From the IMG/VR virus record IMGVR_UViG_3300013125_000026, positions 1 through 31,887 of that record: 31,887 nt of DNA; one strand, written 5' to 3'. Below, piece after piece: positions 8,277 to 15,134 of this stretch (positions within the stretch are counted from its first letter, which is position 1; each line of letters opens with the position of its first letter). The position numbers were made by a program, and so were the translations under genes. This DNA is from a virus. The notes beneath the pieces are model-generated. The model saw only the letters and a list, made by a program, of their open reading frames with translations, was not told where the DNA came from and did not search any database.

Positions 8277-9823
8277 GAGGCAAGTTCTTGACAGAGTTCC
8301 TTTCGAGCAGCATTTCGAATATGCTGCAATTGCATTTGGATATAACGAAAATAGTTGTGCAAATCTTCACCATCATCAGTTGATTTGTAGATCACTTTTT
8401 GGAAATAACAGATAATATTGCCATAATCACTAATCGCAGAAGTAGAAAGCTTTACTTCGTCAACCAACAACGGGTCATAATCGTGTACATGACGATTGGC
8501 ATTCTTAGCGTACTTTATAAGAGCTTGTGTTGCATCATCTTTAGCATCTCTGGAAGTATAAATTGATGTATCGCAAGGAATATCCAGAGGTTGAAGAGTC
8601 ATTGAAAGCTCCCAATGATCTTGAAACATTTCAAGATCATAGTCTTGTTCAACAACTTCTTCATTTTCTCGAACATAATCTCTAACAACTTCTTCTACTG
8701 TATTAACTGAATACACACCTCTAACCTCTCGAACAATATAGTCTGAAACTAACTCATATGGCTCTGAATCCTTATAGCTGCCTCCATGAAGCTGAAGATC
8801 GTCTTTGGTTATATTCTTTCGATATGTTGCATCTCGATAAATTGGACTTGTTTTTGCCCAACTCATCAAAATGTCTCTAAAACCAGCAATATCCGTTCCA
8901 TACTGCGTTCGTTCTGGTATTGGAAAACTGCCGATTCCTTTAATCTCGATTTCTCTGAATCGTATACGACAAATTGGAACCATTCCTTCAACATTACGCA
9001 TTTCGATAGTATCGTCATCATCTTGTACTGGATCTGGAGCCATAGAAAGATTGTCTGCAAATACTTCTTGCTCTTGCAATCGATCCTTATATTTCTCGTA
9101 ATCTGACAATCTCACGACATAAGCAATCGGTCCATGTGCTTGCGCTTCTACGATAGCACACATGAAAAAGTTTGCTCCTTGAGTATGACAAGATTCAAGA
9201 CTATGGAAATCGCTCATTCGAAGAACATCGATTGGATGCTGAGAGATAATTATCATCAACTTGCCAGTTTGGATTAGTTCTGACTTTTTATTCCAAAGTT
9301 CTTGAGCTTTTTTGCACCATTCGATTCTACCACGATTAGTTAATATAGAACTATTTGCAGCGTCATATGCTCTAATTTCTTTATTTTGCTTGTACGCTTC
9401 TAACTCGATCCCTAACTTTTTATTCAATTTTTCGTATTGAGCAATGACTTTTGGAAATAGTTTGCCCAATCGAATCTGTACTTCTCGATCAATCGTTTCG
9501 CCGGTTAACCTGTTGGTTTCTTTGACGATTTTTGTGGCAATTCCATTCTTGAAATCACTTGTCCAACGATCGATTGAATTGGCAAACAAAGCAAAATACT
9601 TTAATATTCGTTGATCGTTTTCACTTAAAGTTGCCAATACGTTTTTTGTTTCTAATGGTATAGCAATTCTCCACATACCACCGAACATATCATTGAAAGG
9701 ATAATCTGCTGGAACGGCGTCACTCATGAATTCGAGGATCGTATTAATTGACCCTTGATCCATCTCGGTCAACAAATGATTATGCCAAGTATTTCGATAT
9801 TCTTTGAGGATTTTGGAAGACAA
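8273..9823 (-). CDS. Conserved phage protein, full-length paralogue of the gene at 1-1103
   Basis: This 516-residue protein is counted from TTG at 9823, which follows GGAG by 8 bases and opens TTG-TCT like its paralogue. The frame continues upstream to 9904, but that part is the tRNA-like gene. With this start the HPIDVLRMSDF core falls at residue 196, exactly where the paralogue has it. The core is followed by SCHTQGANFFMCAIVEAQAHG and later by ICRIRFREIEI with YGTDIAGF. The C-terminal third is acidic (EENEEVVEQDYDLEMFQDHWE). An N-terminal WHNHLLTE-M segment has the L-x-E form of a T4-type prohead protease site. I cannot assign a reaction. The conserved Ser-Cys-His and Cys pair may be catalytic or structural. 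Confidence 0.85.
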   Translation of the reverse strand: MSSKILKEYRNTWHNHLLTEMDQGSINTILEFMSDAVPADYPFNDMFGGMWRIAIPLETKNVLATLSENDQRILKYFALFANSIDRWTSDFKNGIATKIVKETNRLTGETIDREVQIRLGKLFPKVIAQYEKLNKKLGIELEAYKQNKEIRAYDAANSSILTNRGRIEWCKKAQELWNKKSELIQTGKLMIIISQHPIDVLRMSDFHSLESCHTQGANFFMCAIVEAQAHGPIAYVVRLSDYEKYKDRLQEQEVFADNLSMAPDPVQDDDDTIEMRNVEGMVPICRIRFREIEIKGIGSFPIPERTQYGTDIAGFRDILMSWAKTSPIYRDATYRKNITKDDLQLHGGSYKDSEPYELVSDYIVREVRGVYSVNTVEEVVRDYVRENEEVVEQDYDLEMFQDHWELSMTLQPLDIPCDTSIYTSRDAKDDATQALIKYAKNANRHVHDYDPLLVDEVKLSTSAISDYGNIICYFQKVIYKSTDDGEDLHNYFRYIQMQLQHIRNAARKELCQELAS

Positions 9824-9854
9824 ATAGGATTCTCCAGTTGCTTTTGTTTGCTGA

Positions 9855-9863
9855 AGTAAATAG
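9855..9863 (-). promoter_or_regulatory. CTATTTACT, degenerate copy of the CTATTTATA motif
   Basis: The minus strand reads CTATTTACT directly after the tRNA-like 3' end and 31 nt before the TTG at 9823. It matches seven of nine bases of the motif upstream of the paralogue gene at 1103 and at a similar distance. It is weaker evidence than the exact copies. Confidence 0.3.
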
Positions 9864-9865
9864 TC

Positions 9866-9940
9866 TGGAAAGCCAGTCAGGATTCGATACCTGAAACAGC
9901 ACAAACATAAACGTGCAGTTTTAACTTAAACTACTGGCTT
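9866..9940 (-). tRNA. tRNA-like gene with intact stems but irregular loops
   Basis: The minus strand from 9940 folds as a cloverleaf. The acceptor arms AAGCCAG and CTGGCTT pair over all 7 bp, followed by T73 and an encoded CCA at 9868-9866. The D stem is GTTT/AAAC with a 6-base AAGTTA loop. The anticodon stem is GCACG/TGTGC with one G-U and an 8-base loop TTTATGTT. The variable region is TGTT. The T stem is TCAGG/CCTGA with an 8-base loop TATCGAAT in place of the usual 7-base TTCGAAT type. The D loop lacks the GG pair, and the anticodon is ambiguous (TAT for Ile is one reading). A strong promoter ends 12 bases before it. It may be a non-standard tRNA, a decaying one, or a tRNA mimic. Confidence 0.55.
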
Positions 9941-9952
9941 CAAAGTAAACAC

Positions 9953-9981
9953 AGTATACACCAGCAAAGTACGCTGGTCAA
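9953..9981 (-). promoter_or_regulatory. Sigma70-type promoter, TTGACC-17-TATACT, with an internal dyad
   Basis: On the minus strand TTGACC (9981-9976) lies 17 bases before TATACT (9958-9953), predicting a start near 9946, just ahead of the tRNA-like gene. Its -10 context (TATACTGTG) is the same as in the promoter at 8248-8276. A 6-bp inverted repeat, ACCAGC...GCTGGT, with a 7-base centre fills the spacer and touches both boxes, so it could be an operator or the weak end of the recombinase transcript. Confidence 0.7.
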
Positions 9982-9993
9982 GAGAAATAAATT

Positions 9994-11154
9994 CTAGTCT
10001 AGATCTGCTGGTGGGGTATAGTCTTCTTCGTCAGAGACATAAAAATCGGCAGCCTTTCCGCTCTTATGAGCAAACTTGTCAATAAGCTCTTCTTCTAGAA
10101 GCTTTAATACTCGTTCTTCAAACTTCTTATCTTCAAGTTTCTTGTGGAAATTAGCACTAGTAAACTCTTCCGAGGTTCCATCCTCAAACGTCAGCGTCCA
10201 CTTGCCCTTTCCAGATTGAGCAACCGAATCAGAAGTTAAAATGGCTTCCTGCCAAGTCTCGTGCTCACCATACGAAACCGATCCACCGCCCCAAATCAAT
10301 TTTACAGAAATCTTACGACCTTGCGTTCCATATCTCGACTTGATAATAACGGCTTCTGTCTCGATACCAATCCTAAAGCCATTTTCATCAAGTACAAATG
10401 AGCTTTTGGCATTCTTCGCCACAAGCCAAACACGCAAATTGCTGAAATACTTGATCGCACTTCCTCCTGGCTCTGCAAACTTCTCTGAAAGCGGAGAATA
10501 CTTCTGATCAACTCCAATCGCGACCTTTAGTTGATTGAGCAGCAAAAGTGTTGATTTGGTTGTTGCCAAGGGAGTAATAAGCTTTGACAACCCCTTCGAC
10601 AACACGCGAGCTTTCACGGCAACGGTAGAACTTGGGTCATAATCTGATTCTAGCTCTGCCTTGGCTGGAATTGAAGCTACAGAATCAACAACAAACAAGA
10701 ACTTTTGATCTTTTGTCGCTTGACCGGCTAGCTCTTCAATTGTCTCAAGTATAGTCTCCATATCTGGAGGTTGAATGTAAATGAAATTATCCAAATTGAT
10801 TCCAATTTCTTCAAGGAAAGAGAAATCAATCGCCGCTTCTCCGTCAAACCAAACAACTTGAATCTTCTGTAATTGCGCGCACTTAACTGTCTGTAAAGCC
10901 AAAAAAGTTTTACCGGAAGAGCTAGCACCACTCAACGAATGAATATGTCCACACTCCCAGCCGCCCTTATGTCCTTTGACAAGAACATAATCAAGTGCTT
11001 TTGAACCGGTTGAAATGAATTCTTTTGGTCCATTTTGGCTTTCAATAGAACGCGCTAGTTTAGTTCCGGCACGAGCATTAATTAATCCTCTTAATTCGTC
11101 GACTGATAGCGCTCCAGCCTTCTTTTCCTTTGGTTCTTTCTTAGCGTTTGCCAT
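9994..11154 (-). CDS. UvsX/RecA-type recombinase
   Basis: This 386-residue RecA-fold ATPase has a Walker A at 76-83 (GASSSGKT) and a Walker B at about 150 (LFVVDSVAS), preceded by the DGEAAID segment. The LLLLNQLK strand and the GGSAIKYFSNLRVWLV segment correspond to the DNA-binding L2 region and following strand of UvsX and RecA. It should form a filament on ssDNA and drive strand exchange, working with the SSB at 12422-13213 in recombination-dependent replication. The C-terminus is acidic (DEEDY), as in many RecA proteins. AAGGAG precedes the ATG, two bases after the upstream stop. An assignment to bacterial RecA is less likely given length and context. Confidence 0.9.
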   Translation of the reverse strand: MANAKKEPKEKKAGALSVDELRGLINARAGTKLARSIESQNGPKEFISTGSKALDYVLVKGHKGGWECGHIHSLSGASSSGKTFLALQTVKCAQLQKIQVVWFDGEAAIDFSFLEEIGINLDNFIYIQPPDMETILETIEELAGQATKDQKFLFVVDSVASIPAKAELESDYDPSSTVAVKARVLSKGLSKLITPLATTKSTLLLLNQLKVAIGVDQKYSPLSEKFAEPGGSAIKYFSNLRVWLVAKNAKSSFVLDENGFRIGIETEAVIIKSRYGTQGRKISVKLIWGGGSVSYGEHETWQEAILTSDSVAQSGKGKWTLTFEDGTSEEFTSANFHKKLEDKKFEERVLKLLEEELIDKFAHKSGKAADFYVSDEEDYTPPADLD

Positions 11155-11156
11155 AT

Positions 11157-11600
11157 CTACTCCTTCAAAAGAATCTTATTAACAAACTCTTCTGCAATAA
11201 CAGATTGCTCATACCGCATTTCTGCTCTATCCTTGTCAATCATCTTGGTATACTTTTCAACGACTTCCTGTGGGCTAATGTCTGCCTTACCAACAGGAGC
11301 AAGAAGCTTATTGACGATTGGATCTCCGTATTCTCCTGTTGCTGTCTGAGTTAGTACATCACGAAGAGTTTCCTTGTCAAGCTTGATAGGAGGCTTGCCC
11401 TCTTCACCAATTGGGGCAACATATTCACCATAAGAGCCGTTGAGAATATATGTCTCTACCTTCTTGGCATTCTCAAGAACAGTCATTAGATTGCCCTGAT
11501 GAGGAAACTTTAGGGCAACATCAAAGCAATATACTCGTAGTTCTTGATTCTTCTGCTCTAGTTGTCGATTAATAACGTCACGTTCAGTCACAATCACCAT
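11157..11600 (-). CDS. Hypothetical protein upstream of the recombinase (147 aa)
   Basis: This soluble, mostly helical protein ends two bases before the recombinase start, so the two share an operon. Features are an N-terminal coiled-coil-like stretch (VINRQLEQKNQELRVY), a central GSYGEYVAPIGEEGKPP segment, and a charged C-terminal helix. The first ATG at 11600 has AGAAGGG almost touching it; GTG at 11591 is spaced better from that site, so the true start may be three codons in. I do not recognise the family. Translational coupling to the small gene upstream is likely. Confidence 0.75.
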   Translation of the reverse strand: MVIVTERDVINRQLEQKNQELRVYCFDVALKFPHQGNLMTVLENAKKVETYILNGSYGEYVAPIGEEGKPPIKLDKETLRDVLTQTATGEYGDPIVNKLLAPVGKADISPQEVVEKYTKMIDKDRAEMRYEQSVIAEEFVNKILLKE

Positions 11601-11748
11601 CCCTTCTTTCTTTTTCGGTCTGCAAAAATTCTGGTGAAATTAAATTTTGCCAAATATACGTTACTAACGCATCTGCTGGAAACATAGTACCAACGTCATA
11701 TTTGTATTTGATTAATAGCTGTTTAAGTTCTTCCCCTAAAGAACTCAC
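11584..11748 (-). CDS. Small hypothetical protein, GTG start (54 aa)
   Basis: A frame from GTG at 11748 to TGA at 11584 encodes 54 residues and fills an otherwise empty interval. An AGAAAG-type site lies five bases before the GTG. The 3' end overlaps the next start by 17 bases. The protein begins SSLGEELKQLLIKYKYD and contains MFPADALVTYIWQNL, a normal soluble helical composition. No alternative frame in this stretch is longer. Function unknown. Confidence 0.6.
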   Translation of the reverse strand: MSSLGEELKQLLIKYKYDVGTMFPADALVTYIWQNLISPEFLQTEKERRDGDCD

Positions 11749-11760
11749 TTGATCTTTCTG

Positions 11761-12015
11761 TCATAATCCACAACCTTGACAAAGCCCACGATTATGACAA
11801 GCGTGAGGTTTTGTGGCCATTGCAGTTAGCGTTTCAGTGTTGACAGCTACTTCAGTCAGACAATCACGAATATAATCCGCCAATTGATATAAATCAAACG
11901 CCTGTTCTAATCGATGACGCCGACAAAGCTGTAAAAGCTCTGCTGTAAACTTGCCTTTCTCTTCATCTGAAGAATAAAGCATTGGCAATTCTTGCCCATG
12001 ATCAATATCGCACAT
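11761..12015 (-). CDS. Small cysteine/histidine-containing hypothetical protein (84 aa)
   Basis: The C-terminus carries HACHNRGLCQGCG, a His/Cys cluster that could bind one metal ion, for example as a small zinc knuckle. The rest is helical (GKFTAELLQLCRRHRLEQAFDLYQLADYIRDCL). It overlaps the upstream gene by 14 bases. I cannot name a family. Confidence 0.7.
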   Translation of the reverse strand: MCDIDHGQELPMLYSSDEEKGKFTAELLQLCRRHRLEQAFDLYQLADYIRDCLTEVAVNTETLTAMATKPHACHNRGLCQGCGL

Positions 12016-12328
12016 TTGGATTAACTTCTCCAGTCTTCATTAGGGTTAGTTCAAGAAAATCTTCATCGATTGCTCGAATATGAGTTAAAACATACCATTT
12101 TGTATTGTTCTCGTATAGCATTTCAACAAGTTGATCGTTCCAAAACAATCTCGGAATATCTAAGGCAATAACAAGCTTCTTGATTCCATCAACTCTGCAT
12201 TGTAGAGTTTGTTTTTTTGGAATCATAAACTTCTCAAAATTGCTTGGATTGATTACCGTAGATGGTCTTGTTGTTCGAAAAGCAGACTTGATGATTTCTG
12301 TTAGTTTAGAAAAGCATTGACACTTCAT
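12002..12328 (-). CDS. Hypothetical protein (108 aa)
   Basis: This small basic N-terminus (MKCQCFSKLTEIIKSAFRTTRP) is followed by a beta-rich segment (KQTLQCRVDGIKKLVIALDIPRLFW, KWYVLTHIRAIDEDFLELTLM). It follows the SSB terminator region and begins a run of small genes leading to the recombinase. No family is recognised. Confidence 0.7.
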   Translation of the reverse strand: MKCQCFSKLTEIIKSAFRTTRPSTVINPSNFEKFMIPKKQTLQCRVDGIKKLVIALDIPRLFWNDQLVEMLYENNTKWYVLTHIRAIDEDFLELTLMKTGEVNPNVRY

Positions 12329-12342
12329 TTGATTTCTCGAAT

Positions 12343-12405
12343 AAAAAGAATGGCAGGACTTACGTAAGTATCTATTCCGTACTGGTTAAGACTTGCTGCC
12401 TGCCA
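12343..12405 (-). terminator. Candidate terminator after the SSB gene
   Basis: On the minus strand TGGCAGG (12405-12399) pairs over 7 bp with CCTGCCA (12357-12351) and is followed by TTCTTTTTAT. The loop is long (41 bases) and contains the palindrome ACTTACGTAAGT. The stem position and T-run fit an intrinsic terminator, but the long loop lowers confidence. Confidence 0.5.
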
Positions 12406-12421
12406 ATTCACTTATTGCTTA

Positions 12422-13213
12422 TCACTTGCTCTTCTTCGAAGACTTGCCCTTTAGCTCGGCAAAGGCGGCATTGATATCCTCTCCAGTGGCAGGGGCAGCA
12501 ACGTCACCATTTCCAGCATAATGCTCAGTCTCGGTTGAATGCTCTTCAGCATTCGCAGGATCAAGCAGAGCAGCGTCAAGAATGTTCTGAACATCATCAG
12601 TGGTCTTGCGCTCAAACAGAGAATTGAAATCAGGCATCGTACCAAGTACTGTAGCAGGATCTTCACACATAACCGAAGGCTTTGGCTTAAGCACGACATC
12701 GGTGTCAGGGAAAGACTTGCCAGCAACCTTTGTCATCGTCACCTTAACGTCATAGCCCTGATCGATATCAGTAAAATCGCCATAATCAGGATCTAGCATG
12801 AAGTTAAGAAGCTTCTCGTAAACTCGCTTTCCATAACCCCAAAGCTTGACGCCTTCCTCTTCCTTGCCACGAACCACAACGAAACTAAAGAAACGCTCAC
12901 GAACGAACATTTCCTTGGCACTCTTCATGTTCTCGGCATCACCGGACTTATAGAGCTTGGTTGCAAAGCCACACACGGGACAATCATCACCGAAATTGCG
13001 CTTTGGGCAAAGGAATCCGTTTTCCTTGCCTACATTGTAGTGAAAGTGAAGCTGCTTGAAAGGATCGCCATCAGGAGTTGGCAGAATTCGCACAACCGAT
13101 TCACCGGTTTCGGGCTTCCAGAAAATATTCTTCTTTCCACCACCCTTGTTGGGATTACGTAGTTCTTCGAGCTTCTTGCGGATTAGGTCCATGTTCGTTG
13201 CATTTGTTGACAT
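12422..13213 (-). CDS. Single-stranded DNA-binding protein (gp32-like)
   Basis: This 263-residue protein has the gp32 plan. A basic N-terminal LAST-like region (IRKKLEELRNPNKGGGKK) precedes an OB core with NIFWKPETGESVVRILP. The zinc site has His56/His58, Cys69, Cys78 and Cys81 (HFHYN...FLCPKRNFGDDCPVC), like the H-C-C-C ligands of T4 gp32. Aromatic residues (FFSFVVV, LWGYGKRVYEKL) would stack on DNA. The C-terminal tail is acidic and alanine-rich, ending KGKSSKKSK. It should coat ssDNA and recruit replication and recombination partners. AGAAGGAG lies 8 bases before the ATG, the strongest site in the region, as expected for an abundant protein. Its leader holds hairpins that may control translation. 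Confidence 0.92.
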   Translation of the reverse strand: MSTNATNMDLIRKKLEELRNPNKGGGKKNIFWKPETGESVVRILPTPDGDPFKQLHFHYNVGKENGFLCPKRNFGDDCPVCGFATKLYKSGDAENMKSAKEMFVRERFFSFVVVRGKEEEGVKLWGYGKRVYEKLLNFMLDPDYGDFTDIDQGYDVKVTMTKVAGKSFPDTDVVLKPKPSVMCEDPATVLGTMPDFNSLFERKTTDDVQNILDAALLDPANAEEHSTETEHYAGNGDVAAPATGEDINAAFAELKGKSSKKSK

Positions 13214-13231
13214 TTTACTGTCTCCTTCTTA

Positions 13232-13256
13232 GGTAGCCGACAAATCTCTCGCTACC
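13232..13256 (-). promoter_or_regulatory. Leader hairpin just upstream of the SSB ribosome site
   Basis: On the minus strand GGTAGC (13256-13251) pairs with GCTACC (13237-13232), extendable by GA/TC across one bulged G. The AGAAGGAG site starts only two bases later. T4 gp32 represses its own translation through a structured leader, so this could be the equivalent; that link is inference. Confidence 0.4.
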
Positions 13257-13264
13257 ATGTGTTT

Positions 13265-13296
13265 AGCTTGTCGACTTAATTGTCGAGAATCAAGCT
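13265..13296 (-). promoter_or_regulatory. Two-tier inverted repeat in the SSB leader
   Basis: AGCTTG pairs with CAAGCT (outer 6 bp) and TCGAC with GTCGA (inner 5 bp), with a one-sided ATTC bulge and a 6-base AT loop. It is a long dyad in an intergenic region, so it may be an operator or an mRNA structure. No protein can be assigned. Confidence 0.35.
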
Positions 13297-13306
13297 TGTA
13301 GACTAA

Positions 13307-13323
13307 ACTCTCCCAATGAGAGT
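13307..13323 (-). terminator. Weak terminator-like hairpin
   Basis: ACTCTC/GAGAGT (6 bp, 5-base loop) overlaps the stop codon of the 13323-13580 gene and is followed only by TTTAGTCT. The short T-run makes termination uncertain. Confidence 0.3.
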
Positions 13324-13580
13324 TAATCAGCCGATTGTGGAGCATCTAGTCTTTCGACTTCTCCAATCGTGGTGCTATAGTTAAATAGCCTCAAGCCACG
13401 TTTTTCAACATCATATACCAATTCTTGCCCTTCGTTAAGGACTCGCTGCTTTCCTGTTCCCTTGATCAGGGAATCCATCATCTTTTGTGGCATATCCGAC
13501 AACTTTACAAAAATCATGGTACGTAAAGTGCCGTCATTCTTACGATATGTTGCTTTATAGGTCGGTTGTTTATAGCTCAT
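13323..13580 (-). CDS. Small conserved phage hypothetical protein (85 aa)
   Basis: The N-terminus (TYKATYRKNDGTLRTMIFVKLSDMP) and the end (GLRLFNYSTTIGEVERL) have the look of a small all-beta phage protein that often occurs near replication genes. It starts 11 bases inside the upstream gene and is the last gene before the SSB leader. No function can be given. Confidence 0.75.
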   Translation of the reverse strand: MSYKQPTYKATYRKNDGTLRTMIFVKLSDMPQKMMDSLIKGTGKQRVLNEGQELVYDVEKRGLRLFNYSTTIGEVERLDAPQSAD

Positions 13581-13749
13581 TTTTCAAATCCTCTAAAACA
13601 GCTTGCGCTGCATCAGCAGTATTGCGAACAATATCCCAGGAAGTTTCCACATAATTTTTTGGATGCGGCTCACTTCGAGCAATGGTCGCAATAGCTCGAA
13701 TGTAGGCAATCGCGTGATCGATATGCTCAACCAACTCTTCATTAATCAT
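13570..13749 (-). CDS. Small helical hypothetical protein (59 aa)
   Basis: From ATG at 13749 the product is INEELVEHIDHAIAYIRAIA and onward to DAAQAVLEDLKNEL, almost wholly amphipathic helix. GTGGG lies 8 bases before this ATG and the codon overlaps the upstream gene's end. An in-frame ATG at 13770 would add seven residues but has no good site. Function unknown. Confidence 0.65.
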   Translation of the reverse strand: MINEELVEHIDHAIAYIRAIATIARSEPHPKNYVETSWDIVRNTADAAQAVLEDLKNEL

Positions 13750-13951
13750 CTTTGCAGCCCACTTGAACATAAAATTCTAGATCTTGCATTGCTGCCGTAA
13801 CATCACCAACTGAACCTCTTACCTTTGCAAATAGCTCTCGATAAAGTGCTCTCTGCTTCAAAAGCCTGAGAATTACAAGTTCTTTTCGCAAAAGCTCACT
13901 ACGAGCTTCGTTATGATCGTAAATGACCGGTACGTAAGCTTTTCGAGACAT
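13742..13951 (-). CDS. Small helical hypothetical protein (69 aa)
   Basis: I take ATG at 13951, which overlaps the TAA of the Tad2-like gene (TAATG), rather than a TTG seven codons upstream. The protein is charged and helical (NEARSELLRKELVILRLLKQRALYRELFAKVRG) and could form a short coiled coil. It lies between Tad2 and another tiny gene, a typical early accessory cluster. Function unknown. Confidence 0.65.
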   Translation of the reverse strand: MSRKAYVPVIYDHNEARSELLRKELVILRLLKQRALYRELFAKVRGSVGDVTAAMQDLEFYVQVGCKDD

Positions 13952-14175
13952 TATAGCGGCACCGTATCCCAATCATCACTAAGCAAATCAGTCTGAGAGC
14001 ACAACCAAGGAACAAAATCTTCTGTTGCTGTGCGCATATACACATATGGAAGAGTCATCTTTGAATTTGCATCTGGCTTCTGCAACATAATCCACATATT
14101 CTTCCCGTTCCAGCCACGACGAGCAACCCGTAAATCACCCTTCAAACAATTTAGCGCTTCAGAAAAATTCATCAT
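13951..14175 (-). CDS. tad2: Tad2-like anti-Thoeris protein (DUF2829)
   Basis: The 74-residue protein matches the DUF2829 pattern closely: MNFSEALNCLKGD at the start, RVARRGWNGKNMWIML with the family's R-GWNGK motif, and VPWLCSQTDLLSDDWDTV at the end. Members of this family (Thoeris anti-defence 2) bind the cyclic ADP-ribose signal made by ThsB and keep it from activating ThsA. The PYVYMRTATEDFVPW segment fits the ligand-facing part of the family as I remember it. It begins a small-gene cluster behind a 47-base gap with AGAAGGA before the ATG. Family membership is firm; the activity here is inferred. Confidence 0.85.
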   Translation of the reverse strand: MMNFSEALNCLKGDLRVARRGWNGKNMWIMLQKPDANSKMTLPYVYMRTATEDFVPWLCSQTDLLSDDWDTVPL

Positions 14176-14222
14176 ACTTTTTCCTTCTCAACCGTTATGA
14201 ATACAGTCTACACGAGTCTACA

Positions 14223-15134
14223 TCACTTGTTCAGCGATGCCTCATATAAAAGTGGTTCATCGAAGACACTCAAACAGAAACCGTAATCGTTTTGCAAAAA
14301 CTCTGCATCGTAGACAGCATACGACACCTTATTTCGCAAGTCACTCTTATTGTTGACGATTTCTCGCACTCTGGAAAGGGTCTGCGGATCGTCTAGACTC
14401 TTTCGATTCAATGCAAACAAATAAGCAGAATTGCTTGAAGCATATTCCAACTTAAACATCGGATCATAATACCACTTTTCTTCGCCATCATTTACATCAA
14501 AGACACCTAGACAAAAGATTCTGTTCTTTTCTGGCAGCTTTCCAATTGTACCATAGACCGGCTTGAAGGTCAAGAGTGATTCGACAGACAAAATGCTAAA
14601 AGCTAGAAGAGCATTGATTTTCTCATGATAATTCGTCAAGCTCAGACCATCAAGAGCCAATTCCATCATTGAATTGCTTGTAACGAAGATTCTGGCACAC
14701 TCTCCAGAGCGAACATACTCTTGAAGCACTCCAAATGTCAATCGATCCATGTTCTTTCTGGATTCATTGGCATTGTTCATTTCTTCTGGACGAACATAAA
14801 GGATATTGAGGTTTTCCGAGCTAATTTTCTTTGATAGGATTTCAAGCGTTCTAAGGCTGCTAGGAACGATTTTGCCTGTTCCTGCCAGTACGACTAGGGT
14901 ATTGCCCTTGATCGCTCTAAAAAGGGCATTTAAACGCACAACAGGGGTATGCTTCTCTTGCTGAACGGGATCAAGATTGACAGGCACGACAAGTAAGCCT
15001 TCTTTGTCAACATTTTCTTCTGTGCCAATATAAAAATACTTTCGATTTTGATCTGCGCAAGTTGCTCTGATTGCTCTCACAATCCGACAGCCTGCATCAC
15101 CATAACCAACAAAGTTGTCAAATTTATCGAACAT
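14223..15134 (-). CDS. Divergent tubulin/FtsZ-like protein (tentative)
   Basis: This 303-residue protein opens with a Rossmann-like VGYGDAGCRIVRAI (9-22), comparable to the first nucleotide loop of FtsZ. Residues 84-94 (AGTGKIVPSSL) stand where tubulins have GGTG[ST]G. Then follow VRPEEMNNANESRKNMDRLTF and IFVTSNSMMEL (Asn154), resembling FtsZ KPF...KKRMAFAEQG and ITIPNDKL. Asn174 lies in a helix 20 residues later, like the guanine-contacting asparagine of helix H7. The spacings are close to those of FtsZ. The catalytic T7 loop N-x-D is not visible, so GTP hydrolysis may be lost. It overlaps the upstream gene by 11 bases. A generic Rossmann protein is the alternative. Confidence 0.45.
   Translation of the reverse strand: MFDKFDNFVGYGDAGCRIVRAIRATCADQNRKYFYIGTEENVDKEGLLVVPVNLDPVQQEKHTPVVRLNALFRAIKGNTLVVLAGTGKIVPSSLRTLEILSKKISSENLNILYVRPEEMNNANESRKNMDRLTFGVLQEYVRSGECARIFVTSNSMMELALDGLSLTNYHEKINALLAFSILSVESLLTFKPVYGTIGKLPEKNRIFCLGVFDVNDGEEKWYYDPMFKLEYASSNSAYLFALNRKSLDDPQTLSRVREIVNNKSDLRNKVSYAVYDAEFLQNDYGFCLSVFDEPLLYEASLNK

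Noticed and set aside
9824-9904. 27 extra N-terminal codons for the 8273-9823 gene from TTG at 9904
   Set aside because: These codons coincide with the tRNA-like gene, and the later TTG aligns the core exactly with the paralogue.
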